64,000 nucleotides of DNA, from assembly GCA_003242895.1 (NCBI GenBank), contig QKMY01000060.1, positions 20,623 to 84,622 of the forward strand, given 5' to 3'. A model generated the notes under the pieces. It made no database searches. It was not told where the DNA came from and saw only the letters and a list, made by a program, of their open reading frames with translations. Source of the DNA: Candidatus Margulisiibacteriota bacterium (GTDB lineage: Bacteria > Margulisbacteria > Riflemargulisbacteria > GWF2-39-127). Every line of letters begins with the position of its first letter. Position 1 is the first letter of the stretch. Positions 8,188 to 16,393 of this stretch are shown piece by piece. Both the position numbers and the translations under genes were made by a program.

Positions 8188-8934
8188 TTATAGGAATAGT
8201 CCGCAGAGAAACATTCCTACCATTGCCTGCGCAAAAATTATATCACGGAAAGATATGTGATTTTTTTTTGTTTTTTTATGGAGTAACGGTCTGTGGACCT
8301 GATACCCTCGGGCGATCATTGCATAATGAACGTAATGAGCTTTATGGAGAGATTTTACCAGCAGACCGGTCAGGATGTTGCCGAAAAGCGTTGTCGATTG
8401 TAAGCGGGAGACTTTTAGTCCTCTGCTCAGCGTGGAATTTTTGATGTGGAGGTATTCTTGTTGGACAATGCCTTGATAGCGCCAGGCTATCATGCAGATA
8501 TCTATGAGGAGATGCGGAATTCTAAGTTTGCAAGCGAAATTAAGAAGGTCGTTTTTTTCAGTTGTTGTAATGATGAGATGGAGAAGAATAATTGAAGTAA
8601 TTGCTTTGTAGCATAGTAATCCGGCGATAAGTGAGCCTTTGTCATAGATATTAATGAAGCCAAGATTGACGATTACCTGAGCATTCGGGTCGTGGCGAAA
8701 AGGTAATAGGCATATTATGAGCGCAAGGAAAGGCAATATATGGGTGATTTTTTTTAGATAAAAGTGTATTGGCTGCTTTGACAGATATAGTAAAAAGATT
8801 AATGCTGCACTAAATATCAATTGCTTAATTGTGAAGGTTGAAATTGAAAGATTAAGTATAAAATAAATTGTAAAGAGCAGTAGTTTCGGTTCAGCCTTTA
8901 GGCTAGATAATAACGATGTGCTGCTGGTTTTCAA
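8188..8934 (-). CDS. ECF transporter T component CbiQ/NikQ
   Basis: A 248-residue membrane protein with a hydrophobic N-terminal half (several helices between residues 15 and 130) and the CbiQ family coupling segment ending in AMIARGYQVHRPL near residue 215, the A-R-G type motif that contacts the ATPases. It sits between the PDGLE protein and the ATPase genes in the nickel operon and is the scaffold that links the substrate-binding protein to the ATPase. Confidence 0.87.
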   Translation of the reverse strand: MKTSSTSLLSSLKAEPKLLLFTIYFILNLSISTFTIKQLIFSAALIFLLYLSKQPIHFYLKKITHILPFLALIICLLPFRHDPNAQVIVNLGFINIYDKGSLIAGLLCYKAITSIILLHLIITTTEKNDLLNFACKLRIPHLLIDICMIAWRYQGIVQQEYLHIKNSTLSRGLKVSRLQSTTLFGNILTGLLVKSLHKAHYVHYAMIARGYQVHRPLLHKKTKKNHISFRDIIFAQAMVGMFLCGLFL

Positions 8935-8939
8935 TGCTG

Positions 8940-9257
8940 TCAGTCCTTCGTTGCCTGTAGTTGTTTTGGTGTGGTATTTTTTTTTGTCAGGATTTTACCA
9001 ATGAACAATGCTGAAATAAAGGTCAATAAAGTTCCTGTCAAACCTGCTATCGAGGTGGATAATCCTGAATTAGAAATACAGCTAACCGTATAATCCGGGA
9101 GGATTCCATGAATTGCCGGGGTTATGACTGCTTTGCTCATGAAGTTCTTTGCGATGGCGACGTATTCAAGCCCGTCTGGGGCAGTGCAAGCAAATGGGGA
9201 TATCAATCCGCTAATCATTATTGATGCAAATAAACCTGAAAAAATGAATTTTTTCAT
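8940..9257 (-). CDS. PDGLE-domain nickel/cobalt transport accessory protein (CbiN/NikN-like)
   Basis: A 105-residue protein with an N-terminal membrane helix, the hallmark APDGLEYVA motif at about residues 24-32, and a second membrane helix near the C-terminus. The PDGLE/CbiN family forms an accessory subunit with CbiM in nickel and cobalt ECF transporters. I placed the start at the ATG at 9257, which overlaps the cbiM stop codon by ATGA and so indicates translational coupling; the open frame extends further upstream but runs inside cbiM. The protein begins MKKFIFSGLFASIM. Confidence 0.88.
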   Translation of the reverse strand: MKKFIFSGLFASIMISGLISPFACTAPDGLEYVAIAKNFMSKAVITPAIHGILPDYTVSCISNSGLSTSIAGLTGTLLTFISALFIGKILTKKNTTPKQLQATKD

Positions 9258-9886
9258 AGGACTCCTTCGGATAATAATTCCGGTTTTGCTTTTCGTATAG
9301 CGTTTGTTGTTGCAACTGTAATGATGCCTTCGCCGATGCCGATAAGCGAATGAATTCCGACCATTGCAATAATCGTACTTAATAACGGTGTAGTATGGCT
9401 TGTTATGAGTAATAGTGAACAAATAGCTGATGCTGCGACGACCGATGTCCATGAAGCGATAAATAATACGACGGCCGTTTTTTCTTTACTGAAGAAAGCG
9501 TGAAGTCCCTTATACGCAAAGTAGCTTGTCCATACCGCAATCATCCCCATGCACAAAATATTAGCACCGAGTGCAGTGATGCCGCCGTCACCGAATAACA
9601 GGCACTGGATTATGAGAACGACGCTTATGATGATCGAGGCTAATATTGGGCCCACAACTATTGTTGCCAGTGTTGCACCAATAAGATGTCCGCTCGTGCC
9701 GGCTAGTACCGGAAAATTAATCATCTGTCCGGCAAAAATATATGCCGAAAGTAATCCGATTACCGGGACAGTTTTGTTGTCGAGGATCGTTCGGGCTTTT
9801 TTTAGGGAATAGGCGAGATAACCTGCGGATAAGGTTGAGGTAAGGAGTATTGTTTTTGTATCTAAAAACCCATCCGGTATATGCAT
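9254..9886 (-). CDS. ECF transporter substrate-binding membrane protein CbiM/NikM
   Basis: A 210-residue polytopic membrane protein starting MHIPDGFLD; the free N-terminus with His2 is the metal site of CbiM/NikM proteins. A second family segment is GTSGHLIGATLATIVVGP near residue 65. An AGGAG ribosome-binding site lies 6 bases before the ATG. It is the first gene of the minus-strand nickel operon, 190 bases from nikR, which is also on the minus strand and upstream of it. With NikR adjacent, nickel is the probable ligand. Confidence 0.92.
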   Translation of the reverse strand: MHIPDGFLDTKTILLTSTLSAGYLAYSLKKARTILDNKTVPVIGLLSAYIFAGQMINFPVLAGTSGHLIGATLATIVVGPILASIIISVVLIIQCLLFGDGGITALGANILCMGMIAVWTSYFAYKGLHAFFSKEKTAVVLFIASWTSVVAASAICSLLLITSHTTPLLSTIIAMVGIHSLIGIGEGIITVATTNAIRKAKPELLSEGVL

Positions 9887-10079
9887 CGTCGCTCCTAGAA
9901 AGTGTCAAATTTTAAGTTGCAAACCATCATTCTTGTTAAAATAAAGCATTGTTATGATAGCATAATTTTAAAAAAAGTAACACGTACTTTTGTGTCAGCG
10001 TATATTAAGCTGGTGGTAATTATTACAAAGGATGCAAGGCCGGCGACTAGATTTTTCTTGATTGTTATAAATTGATAAG
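9887..10079 (-). promoter_or_regulatory. Control region of the nickel uptake operon
   Basis: This gap separates nikR from cbiM. On the minus strand TTACTT and TATCAT are spaced by 16 bases (9956-9983), a fair promoter. A small inverted repeat TTATG-ATAG-CATAA (9952-9965) overlaps the -10, and GTGTTAC (minus strand, 9977-9983) resembles a half-site reported for NikR in some bacteria. No properly spaced partner half-site is present, so NikR control is plausible but not shown. Confidence 0.35.
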
Positions 10080-10481
10080 TTAAATGGCTAAGGTTAATTT
10101 TCCTGTTTTTACCCCTTTGACGGAGGCCAGGTTATTTGCCAGAGACTCTAGCCGGGCTATGGGGCCTTTAACGACAATAACTTCGAGGCAGTTATGATGG
10201 TCAAGGTGGATATGGATGGTCGAGTTAATTAATTCATGGTAGTCGTGCTGTATTGCTGTGAGCTTGTGTGTCAGTTCGTGGGTATGATGGTCGTAAACAA
10301 TGGAAATTGTTCCGGTTGATTCTTTGGTCTTATCTTCCTGATCTTTTTGCGCAAGACTGTCTCTAATAAGGTCCCTTAATGCTTCCGATCTGTTGGTATA
10401 TCCTTTTTGGTCAATAAGTATGTCGAACTTATCAAGCAATTCTTTTTCTATTGATACCCCGAATCTCACCAGATCGTTCAT
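10080..10481 (-). CDS. nikR: Nickel-responsive regulator NikR
   Basis: A 133-residue ribbon-helix-helix regulator. The N-terminal DNA-binding domain (LVRFGVSIEKELLDKFD ... RSEALRDLIRDSL) is followed by an ACT-like metal-binding domain. Residues matching the E. coli high-affinity nickel site (H76, H87, H89, C95) are present as H79, H90, H92 and C98 in the segments IQHDYHE and IHIHLDHHNCLEV. It should repress nickel uptake when nickel is sufficient, which fits the CbiMNQO-type operon directly downstream. No nickel enzyme is encoded in the window. Confidence 0.93.
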   Translation of the reverse strand: MNDLVRFGVSIEKELLDKFDILIDQKGYTNRSEALRDLIRDSLAQKDQEDKTKESTGTISIVYDHHTHELTHKLTAIQHDYHELINSTIHIHLDHHNCLEVIVVKGPIARLESLANNLASVKGVKTGKLTLAI

Positions 10482-10517
10482 TGCTATTCACTTTTAGCCG
10501 GGCTAGTTTCCGTAAAC

Positions 10518-10551
10518 TTGTTAATTATTTGATACATGTTATAATAACATG
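10518..10551 (+). promoter_or_regulatory. Promoter with overlapping palindrome, Fe-S operon
   Basis: TTGTTA (10518-10523) and TATAAT (10540-10545) are spaced by 16 bases. The -10 sits inside a perfect 17-base palindrome CATGTTAT-A-ATAACATG (10535-10551), a natural position for a repressor. The site lies between the divergent nikR and cysteine desulfurase genes and could act on either; the regulator is not identifiable. Confidence 0.6.
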
Positions 10552-10601
10552 AGTTAAAAATATTCGTCTTTTTAGTATATCATGAAAAGGAAAGATTTAA
10601 A

Positions 10602-11807
10602 ATGAATAAACGGGTTTATCTAGATAATAATGCCACAACTCCCCTACACCCTGAAGTTCAAAAAATCATGACAGATAATATCGATATTTTTGGAAATGCC
10701 TCCAGTTTTCATGAGAGTGGACGCAGAGCCCGGTCGTTGATAGAAAAGTCCCGGGAGACCATTTCCAGCTACCTGGGATGTTCGCCGCTCGAAATTATTT
10801 TTACTGCGGGAGGTTCGGAATCAAATAATACTGCCCTTAACACGATTAATTGCTGTAATGCAGCTTGTGCTGCAGAATGTAAGCGAAGAGTAATTACGAC
10901 TTCGATCGAGCATCCTTCAGTATTAAATGCTTGTATGTACTTTAAGAAAATCGGACGGGAAGTTTCTTTTCTGCCGGTAGATGAATATGGTATTGTTCGT
11001 ACTGCCGATCTTGAGAAAGAGATATCTCCGGGGCTTGTCTCGATCATGTATGCGAATAACGAAGTGGGATCGATTCAGCCCATAAAGAAATTAGCGGAAA
11101 TTGCCCACAAACATAAAGCAGTGTTTCATACCGATGCGGTCCAGGCAGTAGGAAAGCTGCCTTTTAAAATCGTCGATATTGATGCTGATATGTTGTCGCT
11201 TTCAGGGCACAAACTTCATGGTCCCAAAGGTATAGGAGTTCTTTATATCAAAAAGGGTATTCATTTTTGTCCGCTTATCATTGGCGGCCACCACGAGAGA
11301 AATCGAAGAGCCGGGACTGAAAATAATCTTGCTATAATCGGGCTTGGTAAGGCATTTGAAATGCTTGAAAAAGAGTTCGAAGAGGAAAATGAAAAGTTAT
11401 TGAGATTAAAGAATAAACTACGAGATGGAATACTTGAGTCAATTCCAGAAGTGAAGCTTAACGGGCATGAAACCGAATGTTTGCCAGGGACACTGAATAT
11501 ATCTTTTAAATATATAGAAGGTGAGTCAATTCTGCTGATGCTTGATATGGAAGGTATAGAGGTGTCGACCGGGTCTGCTTGTGCTTCCGGCTCTCTCGAT
11601 CCTTCACATGTTCTTCTGGCGATGGGGCTTGATCCACATTTCGCTCATGGGTCTATTCGCTTCAGTCTGGGAAGAGATAATACTGAAGCCGATATAGATT
11701 ATGTGTTGCTCAAACTGCCGGCAATTGTCAGTAAACTGCGGAAGATGTCTCCTCTCTATAAAGGCCCAGTCAGCGCCAGAGCAGTTGAAACCGGTAAGTC
11801 CCGCTAG
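10602..11807 (+). CDS. Cysteine desulfurase, NifS/IscS type
   Basis: A 401-residue PLP-dependent cysteine desulfurase that supplies sulfur for Fe-S clusters. The PLP-binding lysine is K204 in SLSGHKLHGPKG; the catalytic cysteine is C327 in STGSACASG; the start MNKRVYLDNNATTPLHP is typical of the group. An unusual feature is a short Cys-rich stretch NCCNAACAAEC at residues 83-93, where relatives have an ordinary helix without cysteines. A NifU-like scaffold and a ferredoxin follow on the same strand, so this is a compact Fe-S assembly operon. The C-terminal tail (PLYKGPVSARAVETGKSR) extends slightly past the usual end. Confidence 0.95.
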   Translation: MNKRVYLDNNATTPLHPEVQKIMTDNIDIFGNASSFHESGRRARSLIEKSRETISSYLGCSPLEIIFTAGGSESNNTALNTINCCNAACAAECKRRVITTSIEHPSVLNACMYFKKIGREVSFLPVDEYGIVRTADLEKEISPGLVSIMYANNEVGSIQPIKKLAEIAHKHKAVFHTDAVQAVGKLPFKIVDIDADMLSLSGHKLHGPKGIGVLYIKKGIHFCPLIIGGHHERNRRAGTENNLAIIGLGKAFEMLEKEFEEENEKLLRLKNKLRDGILESIPEVKLNGHETECLPGTLNISFKYIEGESILLMLDMEGIEVSTGSACASGSLDPSHVLLAMGLDPHFAHGSIRFSLGRDNTEADIDYVLLKLPAIVSKLRKMSPLYKGPVSARAVETGKSR

Positions 11808-11882
11808 AAAATCACGGTTGACAGTGATCCGGGTTTTGAGGAAAAAAGATATTGCGAATTAAATAATAAGGAGTTAATAGCT

Positions 11883-12500
11883 ATGGGACAGGAAGCTTGG
11901 GCATATAGTGATATTGTAAAAGATCATTTCACGAATCCGCGGAATGTTTTAGAGGATGAAGATTCCTATGAGGCTGACGGCAAAGGGTATGTCGGTAATC
12001 CGACATGCGGAGATGCGATGCTGGTCGTTATTAAAGTTGATAAAGAGAGTGATCGGATTAAGGAATTAAAATGGAAAACTTATGGTTGCGCCAGCGCTCT
12101 AGCCAGCACGTCGATGATGTCAGTAATGCTTACTGAAGATGGTGGTATGATACTCGACAAAGCGTACAAAATAACTCCCCAGCAGATTCTCGAAAGACTT
12201 GGGGGCCTTCCATCACACAAAATTCATTGTTCCGTTTTAGGCGATAAAGCTTTGCGTGAGGCTATTGATGACTATTATAAGAAAAGCGGGCAAGGGGATA
12301 AGGTCGAAAAAGATGTCGCGACCGTTATCTGTCATTGCCTTAATGTCACTGACAAAGAGATAGAGGAAGAGGTCCTTGAAGGTTCAGATACTTTCGAAAA
12401 GCTGCAGGAACATACTAAAATATCGACTGCTTGTGGTAAGTGCAGGTTAAAAGCAATAGAAGTATTTGAAGAATATCGAAAAAAGTATTTCGGTGAGTAA
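11883..12500 (+). CDS. NifU-like Fe-S scaffold (IscU domain plus BFD [2Fe-2S] domain)
   Basis: A 205-residue protein. Residues 1-135 are an IscU-like scaffold with the three conserved cysteines C42 (NPTCGDAM), C69 (YGCASALAS) and C116 (HKIHCSVLG). Residues ~147-200 are a BFD-like [2Fe-2S] domain with C150, C152, C184 and C187 (VICHCLNVT ... STACGKCRLK). The C-terminal Nfu domain of full-length NifU is absent, as in many anaerobes. It sits 75 bases after the cysteine desulfurase gene and 17 bases before the ferredoxin gene. No nitrogenase genes are present, so general or redox-enzyme cluster assembly is more likely than nitrogen fixation. Confidence 0.93.
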   Translation: MGQEAWAYSDIVKDHFTNPRNVLEDEDSYEADGKGYVGNPTCGDAMLVVIKVDKESDRIKELKWKTYGCASALASTSMMSVMLTEDGGMILDKAYKITPQQILERLGGLPSHKIHCSVLGDKALREAIDDYYKKSGQGDKVEKDVATVICHCLNVTDKEIEEEVLEGSDTFEKLQEHTKISTACGKCRLKAIEVFEEYRKKYFGE

Positions 12501-12517
12501 CGAAAGGGGGATTATGC

Positions 12518-12706
12518 ATGGCAATTTCTGAAGTATGGATAGTTGACGGATGTATTTCCTGTGGAGCGTGTGAAGCAGCAGCTCCTGAAGTGTTTGTAGT
12601 TCCTGATCTGGCCGAAATTAAATCCGGAGTGGATTTTAATCAGCATGAGGGCGAAATTAAAGAAGCGGCGGAATCGTGCCCGGTGAATGTGATCCATTAT
12701 AAATAA
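12518..12706 (+). CDS. Single-cluster 4Fe-4S ferredoxin
   Basis: A 62-residue ferredoxin with the ligand pattern C12-x2-C15-x2-C18 and C54-P, which binds one [4Fe-4S] cluster. The second cluster motif of clostridial ferredoxins is missing. The start is set by an AAAGGGGG ribosome-binding site. It is the last gene of the cysteine desulfurase-NifU operon and may deliver electrons for cluster assembly or serve as a general carrier. Confidence 0.9.
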   Translation: MAISEVWIVDGCISCGACEAAAPEVFVVPDLAEIKSGVDFNQHEGEIKEAAESCPVNVIHYK

Positions 12707-12719
12707 TATAATTAATCGT

Positions 12720-12761
12720 AGCAGGCCGTTAGTTCTAAAGGTTTATTACTAGCGGTTTGCT
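12720..12761 (+). terminator. Imperfect hairpin after the Fe-S operon
   Basis: Arms AGCAGGCCGTTAGT and ACTAGCGGTTTGCT pair at 11 of 14 positions, with G-U pairs among the rest. It lies directly behind the ferredoxin stop codon, but no T-run follows, so termination is only likely. Confidence 0.35.
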
Positions 12762-12775
12762 GCTTATGTAAGTAA

Positions 12776-13579
12776 ATGATGAATACTCTAGAACTTATAT
12801 TTCTCGGATCTGGAACTAGTCAGGGAGTCCCGATGGTTGGCTGCCACTGCCCTGTCTGCGTTTCTGCCGACCCCAAAGATAATCGTACAAATGCATCCCT
12901 ATTAATTAAGGTGAATCGAAAGAACATTCTTATTGATTGCGGTAAGGATTTTCGCTATCAAGCTATCAGGCATGATCTCGAAACGGTTGATTCGGTTCTC
13001 CTTACTCATAATCACTTCGACCACATTGCCGGATTGGATGAGTTACGTGTTTATAATAAAAAACAAGGTGCGCCAATACCTGTATATGGCAAGCAGGAGC
13101 ATCTTGAGAATTTGAAGCAGTTTACTTTTAATTATCTTTTTTCCCCTTGTATCCAAAAGGGCGGAGGTATCTCTGAACTTAATCTTGTCGCTATTGAGAC
13201 TTCTATTGAATTAGAAGAAATAGTATTCGAGCCGCTTAAAGTAAATCACGGAATATTAGAGATATATGGATACAAGTTTCTCAATTGTGCCTATATTTCC
13301 GATGTTTCTTCTATACCGGAAGAGACAATGGATCGGCTGTACGATCTTGACCTGCTGATTATTGATGTACTGCGGTTTCGTCCGCATAGTACGCATATTA
13401 ATCTCCGGCAAGGTTTGGAGATCATAAACCGCATTAAACCTAAACAAACTTATTTTACTCATATTTGCCATGATTTTTCGCATCAGGCGGTGGAGAATAT
13501 GCTGAGGGATCCATCGAACGAATACTTTTCTCAATACGCTGTGAACCTAAGTTATGACGGATTAAAAATCGTTATGTGA
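12776..13579 (+). CDS. PhnP-like metallo-beta-lactamase-fold phosphodiesterase
   Basis: A 267-residue MBL-fold hydrolase. The metal-binding motif T77-H-N-H-F-D-H83 is intact and a second His set appears in THICHDFSH. Near the N-terminus C23, C25 and C28 (GCHCPVC) form the zinc knuckle found in PhnP and related cyclic phosphodiesterases. No phosphonate genes are nearby, so the enzyme is more likely a general phosphodiesterase of this subgroup. The first two methionines are adjacent and either could be used. Confidence 0.85.
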   Translation: MMNTLELIFLGSGTSQGVPMVGCHCPVCVSADPKDNRTNASLLIKVNRKNILIDCGKDFRYQAIRHDLETVDSVLLTHNHFDHIAGLDELRVYNKKQGAPIPVYGKQEHLENLKQFTFNYLFSPCIQKGGGISELNLVAIETSIELEEIVFEPLKVNHGILEIYGYKFLNCAYISDVSSIPEETMDRLYDLDLLIIDVLRFRPHSTHINLRQGLEIINRIKPKQTYFTHICHDFSHQAVENMLRDPSNEYFSQYAVNLSYDGLKIVM

Positions 13580-13602
13580 TTATTTTGTGAATTCGTTGAA
13601 AA

Positions 13603-14436
13603 TTATCTGAGACGGCGTTTGATCTTTTCTATTGTCGGGATATCTGCCTGATAGGGTATTTCCGGGAGTATTGGCCGTGGGATCAGGTGTGTCTGGTGAA
13701 ACGGCGTCTTTTCCAGATTAAGGTTATAGGCCATGACCATCAGGACTTCCAAATTGACCACGTCCATTATGTTATAAGCGAGTAACGTTTCGAGTGCCTT
13801 TTTGTTGTCATTTACCTGATAATCCTGCCACAACAGCACCGCAAAATATCCGTCAACGCCATCAAGTTCTTTTCTGTCCAGGCCTAACTGTTTTTCGCAT
13901 CCTTTTAGACCACCTTTATATCCGAGATTATGCATGATGTAGCGAAGGTCAATATGTGCCTTCGGTAGTTTTGTTTTGAAATAATTCTCGATAAAAGGGA
14001 CGTCAAAACACTTGCCATTATAAGTAACGATGAGATTGTACCGCTGTATATCTGTCAGGAAATCTTCGAGATTCTGACCTTTAACATAGCAATATATGTC
14101 TTTTCCGTCATATAATGAAATAGAGGTTATGTAGTTCGCGTCGCAATAAAGACCGCTTGTTTCTATGTCAATATAGGCTACTGATTTTCGGAAGTGCGGG
14201 AATAAACGCCAGTGCAATTGTTTCGGGAGTTGTTCGTAGAAATAGACCGGATTATCATTTTTCAGATGATTCATCGATTCTTGTGTATAATTGGCTAGCT
14301 TTTCTCTTCGTGAAAACGGGAGTTTTTTGCCAGTATCTGTATTAAGATCATTCCAGGATAAAACACCGGAATCCCATATTTTCTGCTCGGAATTAACGCT
14401 GATTTTTGGTATATGACAGAAGGTGTTTATTAACAT
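13603..14436 (-). CDS. YprB-like RNase H-fold exonuclease domain protein
   Basis: A 277-residue protein whose residues ~85-240 form an RNase H-like 3'-5' exonuclease domain of the YprB type: YIDIETSGLYCDANYI carries the D-x-E motif, LIVTYNGKCFDVPFIE the second motif, and HIDLRYIMHNLGYKGGLKGCE the third, with LAYNIMDVVNLEVL towards the end. Family members are predicted nucleases acting on nucleic acid in the cytoplasm, with no established substrate. It is convergent with the PhnP-like gene, leaving only 23 bases between them. Confidence 0.8.
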   Translation of the reverse strand: MLINTFCHIPKISVNSEQKIWDSGVLSWNDLNTDTGKKLPFSRREKLANYTQESMNHLKNDNPVYFYEQLPKQLHWRLFPHFRKSVAYIDIETSGLYCDANYITSISLYDGKDIYCYVKGQNLEDFLTDIQRYNLIVTYNGKCFDVPFIENYFKTKLPKAHIDLRYIMHNLGYKGGLKGCEKQLGLDRKELDGVDGYFAVLLWQDYQVNDNKKALETLLAYNIMDVVNLEVLMVMAYNLNLEKTPFHQTHLIPRPILPEIPYQADIPTIEKIKRRLR

Positions 14437-14501
14437 TATTTCTCCGATAAATACGATAAAGTTTCAACCTCAAGCCATGCAGAGCAAAACTCATGAACAT
14501 G

Positions 14502-14530
14502 TTAACATATTTTGCATAATAATGTATACT
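14502..14530 (+). promoter_or_regulatory. Sigma-70 promoter upstream of HAD phosphatase
   Basis: TTAACA (14502-14507) and TATACT (14525-14530) with a 17-base spacer. The -35 lies in a palindrome ATGTTAACAT (14500-14509). Confidence 0.7.
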
Positions 14531-14540
14531 ATTTCTGTTA

Positions 14541-14678
14541 ATGGCTCAGGTTGATGCCCATAAATTCAATGAGTTTCTTTACTCGGACTGGGACTTGTTT
14601 GGAACATTAATTGAGTCGCGTTTCGTTAATGCTGTCGAGGATGATATTTTTTCGCGAAGGATTGTTGATGGATTATAA
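14541..14678 (+). CDS. Possible small leader ORF, 45 residues
   Basis: Starts with ATG about 11 bases after the -10 of the promoter at 14502-14530, so its message would be nearly leaderless. The peptide (MAQVDAHKFNEFLYSDWDLF..., ending RRIVDGL) has a natural composition and ends 10 bases inside the HAD phosphatase gene. No ribosome-binding site precedes it. It resembles no family I know and could be a chance ORF or a coupling leader. Confidence 0.3.
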   Translation: MAQVDAHKFNEFLYSDWDLFGTLIESRFVNAVEDDIFSRRIVDGL

Positions 14679-15318
14679 AGCAGTAATATTTGATCTCGAT
14701 GGAACGCTTGTCGATACGATTGATGATATAGCAGATTCTATGAATTCTGTATTGATATCCTTTGGATTTCCTTCTCATGATGTTGAAGCGTATAAGCAAT
14801 TCGTAGGTGAAGGGCTGGAGCAGCTTGTAAGGAAATCTCTTCCTGAAGACCACCGGGAAGAATTGACGGTAGGGCTGTGTATTGCAGGAATGAGAAGAGA
14901 GTATTCTAATCGCAGTTCGAAAAAATCAAAGCCGTATCAGGGAATTGCTGAGCTATTTGACGCGTTGGTCGCCCGTAAAGTAAAGCTTGCTGTGTTGTCG
15001 AATAAATTCGATGAATATACAAAGGAAATGATTTGTAATTATTTTCCAATGTATCATTTTGACGCTATTTTCGGCGAGCGGCTTTCTGTTCCTAAGAAAC
15101 CTGATCCTGCAGGAGCAATAGAAATATCGCAATTGCTCGGACTTAAACCTGAGCAGTTTATTTATGTCGGAGATAGCGGAATCGATATGATGACTGCCAA
15201 AAGGGCAGGCATGTACGCAGTTGGCGTGACCTGGGGATTTCGCAGCGAACATGAGTTGCTTTCTCATGGTGCTAAAATGCTTATTAATAACCCGATGGAC
15301 CTTATTTGCCTTTTTTAA
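14668..15318 (+). CDS. HAD-IA hydrolase, phosphoglycolate phosphatase-like
   Basis: A 216-residue HAD hydrolase. Motif I is VIFDLDGTLVDT with nucleophile D9 and acid/base D11, motif II is LAVLSNK, motif III is the lysine in SVPKKPDP, and motif IV is VGDSGIDMMTAKRAG. The helical cap between motifs I and II is of the Gph/beta-phosphoglucomutase type. I chose the ATG at 14668, which follows GAAGG by 7 bases and gives the standard HAD start; the longer frame upstream has no such support. Phosphoglycolate is the typical substrate of close relatives, but specificity cannot be read from sequence alone. Confidence 0.85.
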   Translation: MDYKAVIFDLDGTLVDTIDDIADSMNSVLISFGFPSHDVEAYKQFVGEGLEQLVRKSLPEDHREELTVGLCIAGMRREYSNRSSKKSKPYQGIAELFDALVARKVKLAVLSNKFDEYTKEMICNYFPMYHFDAIFGERLSVPKKPDPAGAIEISQLLGLKPEQFIYVGDSGIDMMTAKRAGMYAVGVTWGFRSEHELLSHGAKMLINNPMDLICLF

Positions 15319-15356
15319 TACAATAATGGCGGGATATTTGAAAGGAAACCTATCTA

Positions 15357-16232
15357 ATGAATAGTGTAAATAGAAAAAAAGTGATTTTGTTCGTTGTTCT
15401 GACCTATCTGATTGATTGGTCGATGGTTGTGATATTTATGCTTAGGGGTGGAAAGTGGAATTCCAGCTCTGCATTAATGCTATCACTTTTTTATATGTTA
15501 GTTCCAATGTTGGTAACGATTGTTTTCCAGAAATATATTTATAAAGAAAATATGAAAGAACAATATGGCCTTTCCTTTAAGGTAAACAAATGGTTCCTTG
15601 CCGCGTGGTTATTGCCTGCATTACTTGCTTTTGCTGCGTTGGGTGTGGCTTTGCTTTTGCCGGGCGTACATTTTTCGCCCGATATGTCAGGTATGATTGA
15701 GAGGTTCAGCCATTATCTTACCCCGGAACAAATGCAGCAATTACGTCATAAAATGGCAACGATGACTATTCATCCGCTTTGGCTGACTCTGTTCCAGGGG
15801 CTTTTTGCGGGAGCAACAATTAATGCTGTTGTTGCTTTTGGAGAAGAGTTGGGATGGAGAGGGTTTCTTCAGAAAGAGTTAGGTGGGCTTGGCTTCTGGA
15901 GATCATCATTCCTTATCGGTATTATCTGGGGGTTATGGCATGCTCCGCTTGTCTTGCATGGTCTTAATTATCCGCAGCATCCGGTTGCCGGTATATATAT
16001 GATGACCATCTGGGCCGTTCTTTTGTCGCCGATTATCGCTTATATTCGACTCCGGGCGAAATCTGTTCTGGCCGCTGCGGTTATGCATGGTACTCTCAAT
16101 GCTACCTACGGGATATCGATCATGGTCGTAAGCGGAGGAAGTGATTTGACTGTTGGTCTTACCGGGCTGGCGGGGTTTATCGTTCTTATTGTCGCGAATT
16201 TGATTCTTTATTATTCTGTTTCTGAATATTAG
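15357..16232 (+). CDS. CPBP family intramembrane glutamic protease
   Basis: A 291-residue polytopic membrane protein with about eight hydrophobic segments. The CPBP/Abi motifs are present: EELGWRGFLQKEL (EExxxR), GIIWGLWHAPLVLHG with the conserved His, and a final VMHGTLNATYG with H and N. CPBP proteases resemble CAAX prenyl proteases and are often linked to bacteriocin immunity or to processing of membrane peptides. No bacteriocin gene is adjacent. It follows the HAD phosphatase by 38 bases on the same strand. Confidence 0.87.
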   Translation: MNSVNRKKVILFVVLTYLIDWSMVVIFMLRGGKWNSSSALMLSLFYMLVPMLVTIVFQKYIYKENMKEQYGLSFKVNKWFLAAWLLPALLAFAALGVALLLPGVHFSPDMSGMIERFSHYLTPEQMQQLRHKMATMTIHPLWLTLFQGLFAGATINAVVAFGEELGWRGFLQKELGGLGFWRSSFLIGIIWGLWHAPLVLHGLNYPQHPVAGIYMMTIWAVLLSPIIAYIRLRAKSVLAAAVMHGTLNATYGISIMVVSGGSDLTVGLTGLAGFIVLIVANLILYYSVSEY

Positions 16233-16363
16233 TTCGATAATCGTTTGGTCAATCTGTCAGCTTTACGCCTTGTTACTTTAACCCGGTTAATTCTATTTAA
16301 ATTTCCACTGAAGATACGTTGACGGTGATTCCTGCATTTTTTTCTTCGAAAAAATTACGAAAT

Positions 16364-16393
16364 AGTAAGGGTCGTTCGCGAACGGCCCCTACT
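16364..16393. repeat. Palindromic repeat, GTA(R)GGG-arm family, copy 1
   Basis: Arms AGTAAGGGTCGTTCG and CGAACGGCCCCTACT pair over 15 bases with two non-Watson-Crick positions and no loop. It sits alone in an intergenic region and shares its outer arms with the elements at 18268-18295, 53054-53079 and 56348-56373, while the core differs. Confidence 0.65.

Noticed and set aside
8163..8444. Plus-strand frame antisense to CbiQ
   Set aside because: Complete overlap with a family-matched gene; composition is not that of a real protein.
8940..9452. Longer version of the PDGLE protein
   Set aside because: The extra 65 residues lie inside cbiM, are not typical of a membrane leader, and the internal ATG at 9257 has the ATGA coupling and the family start.
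9956..9983. Canonical NikR operator
   Set aside because: Only one half-site-like GTGTTAC is present; the partner at the reported 13-14 base spacing is missing, so it is kept only as a weak suggestion.
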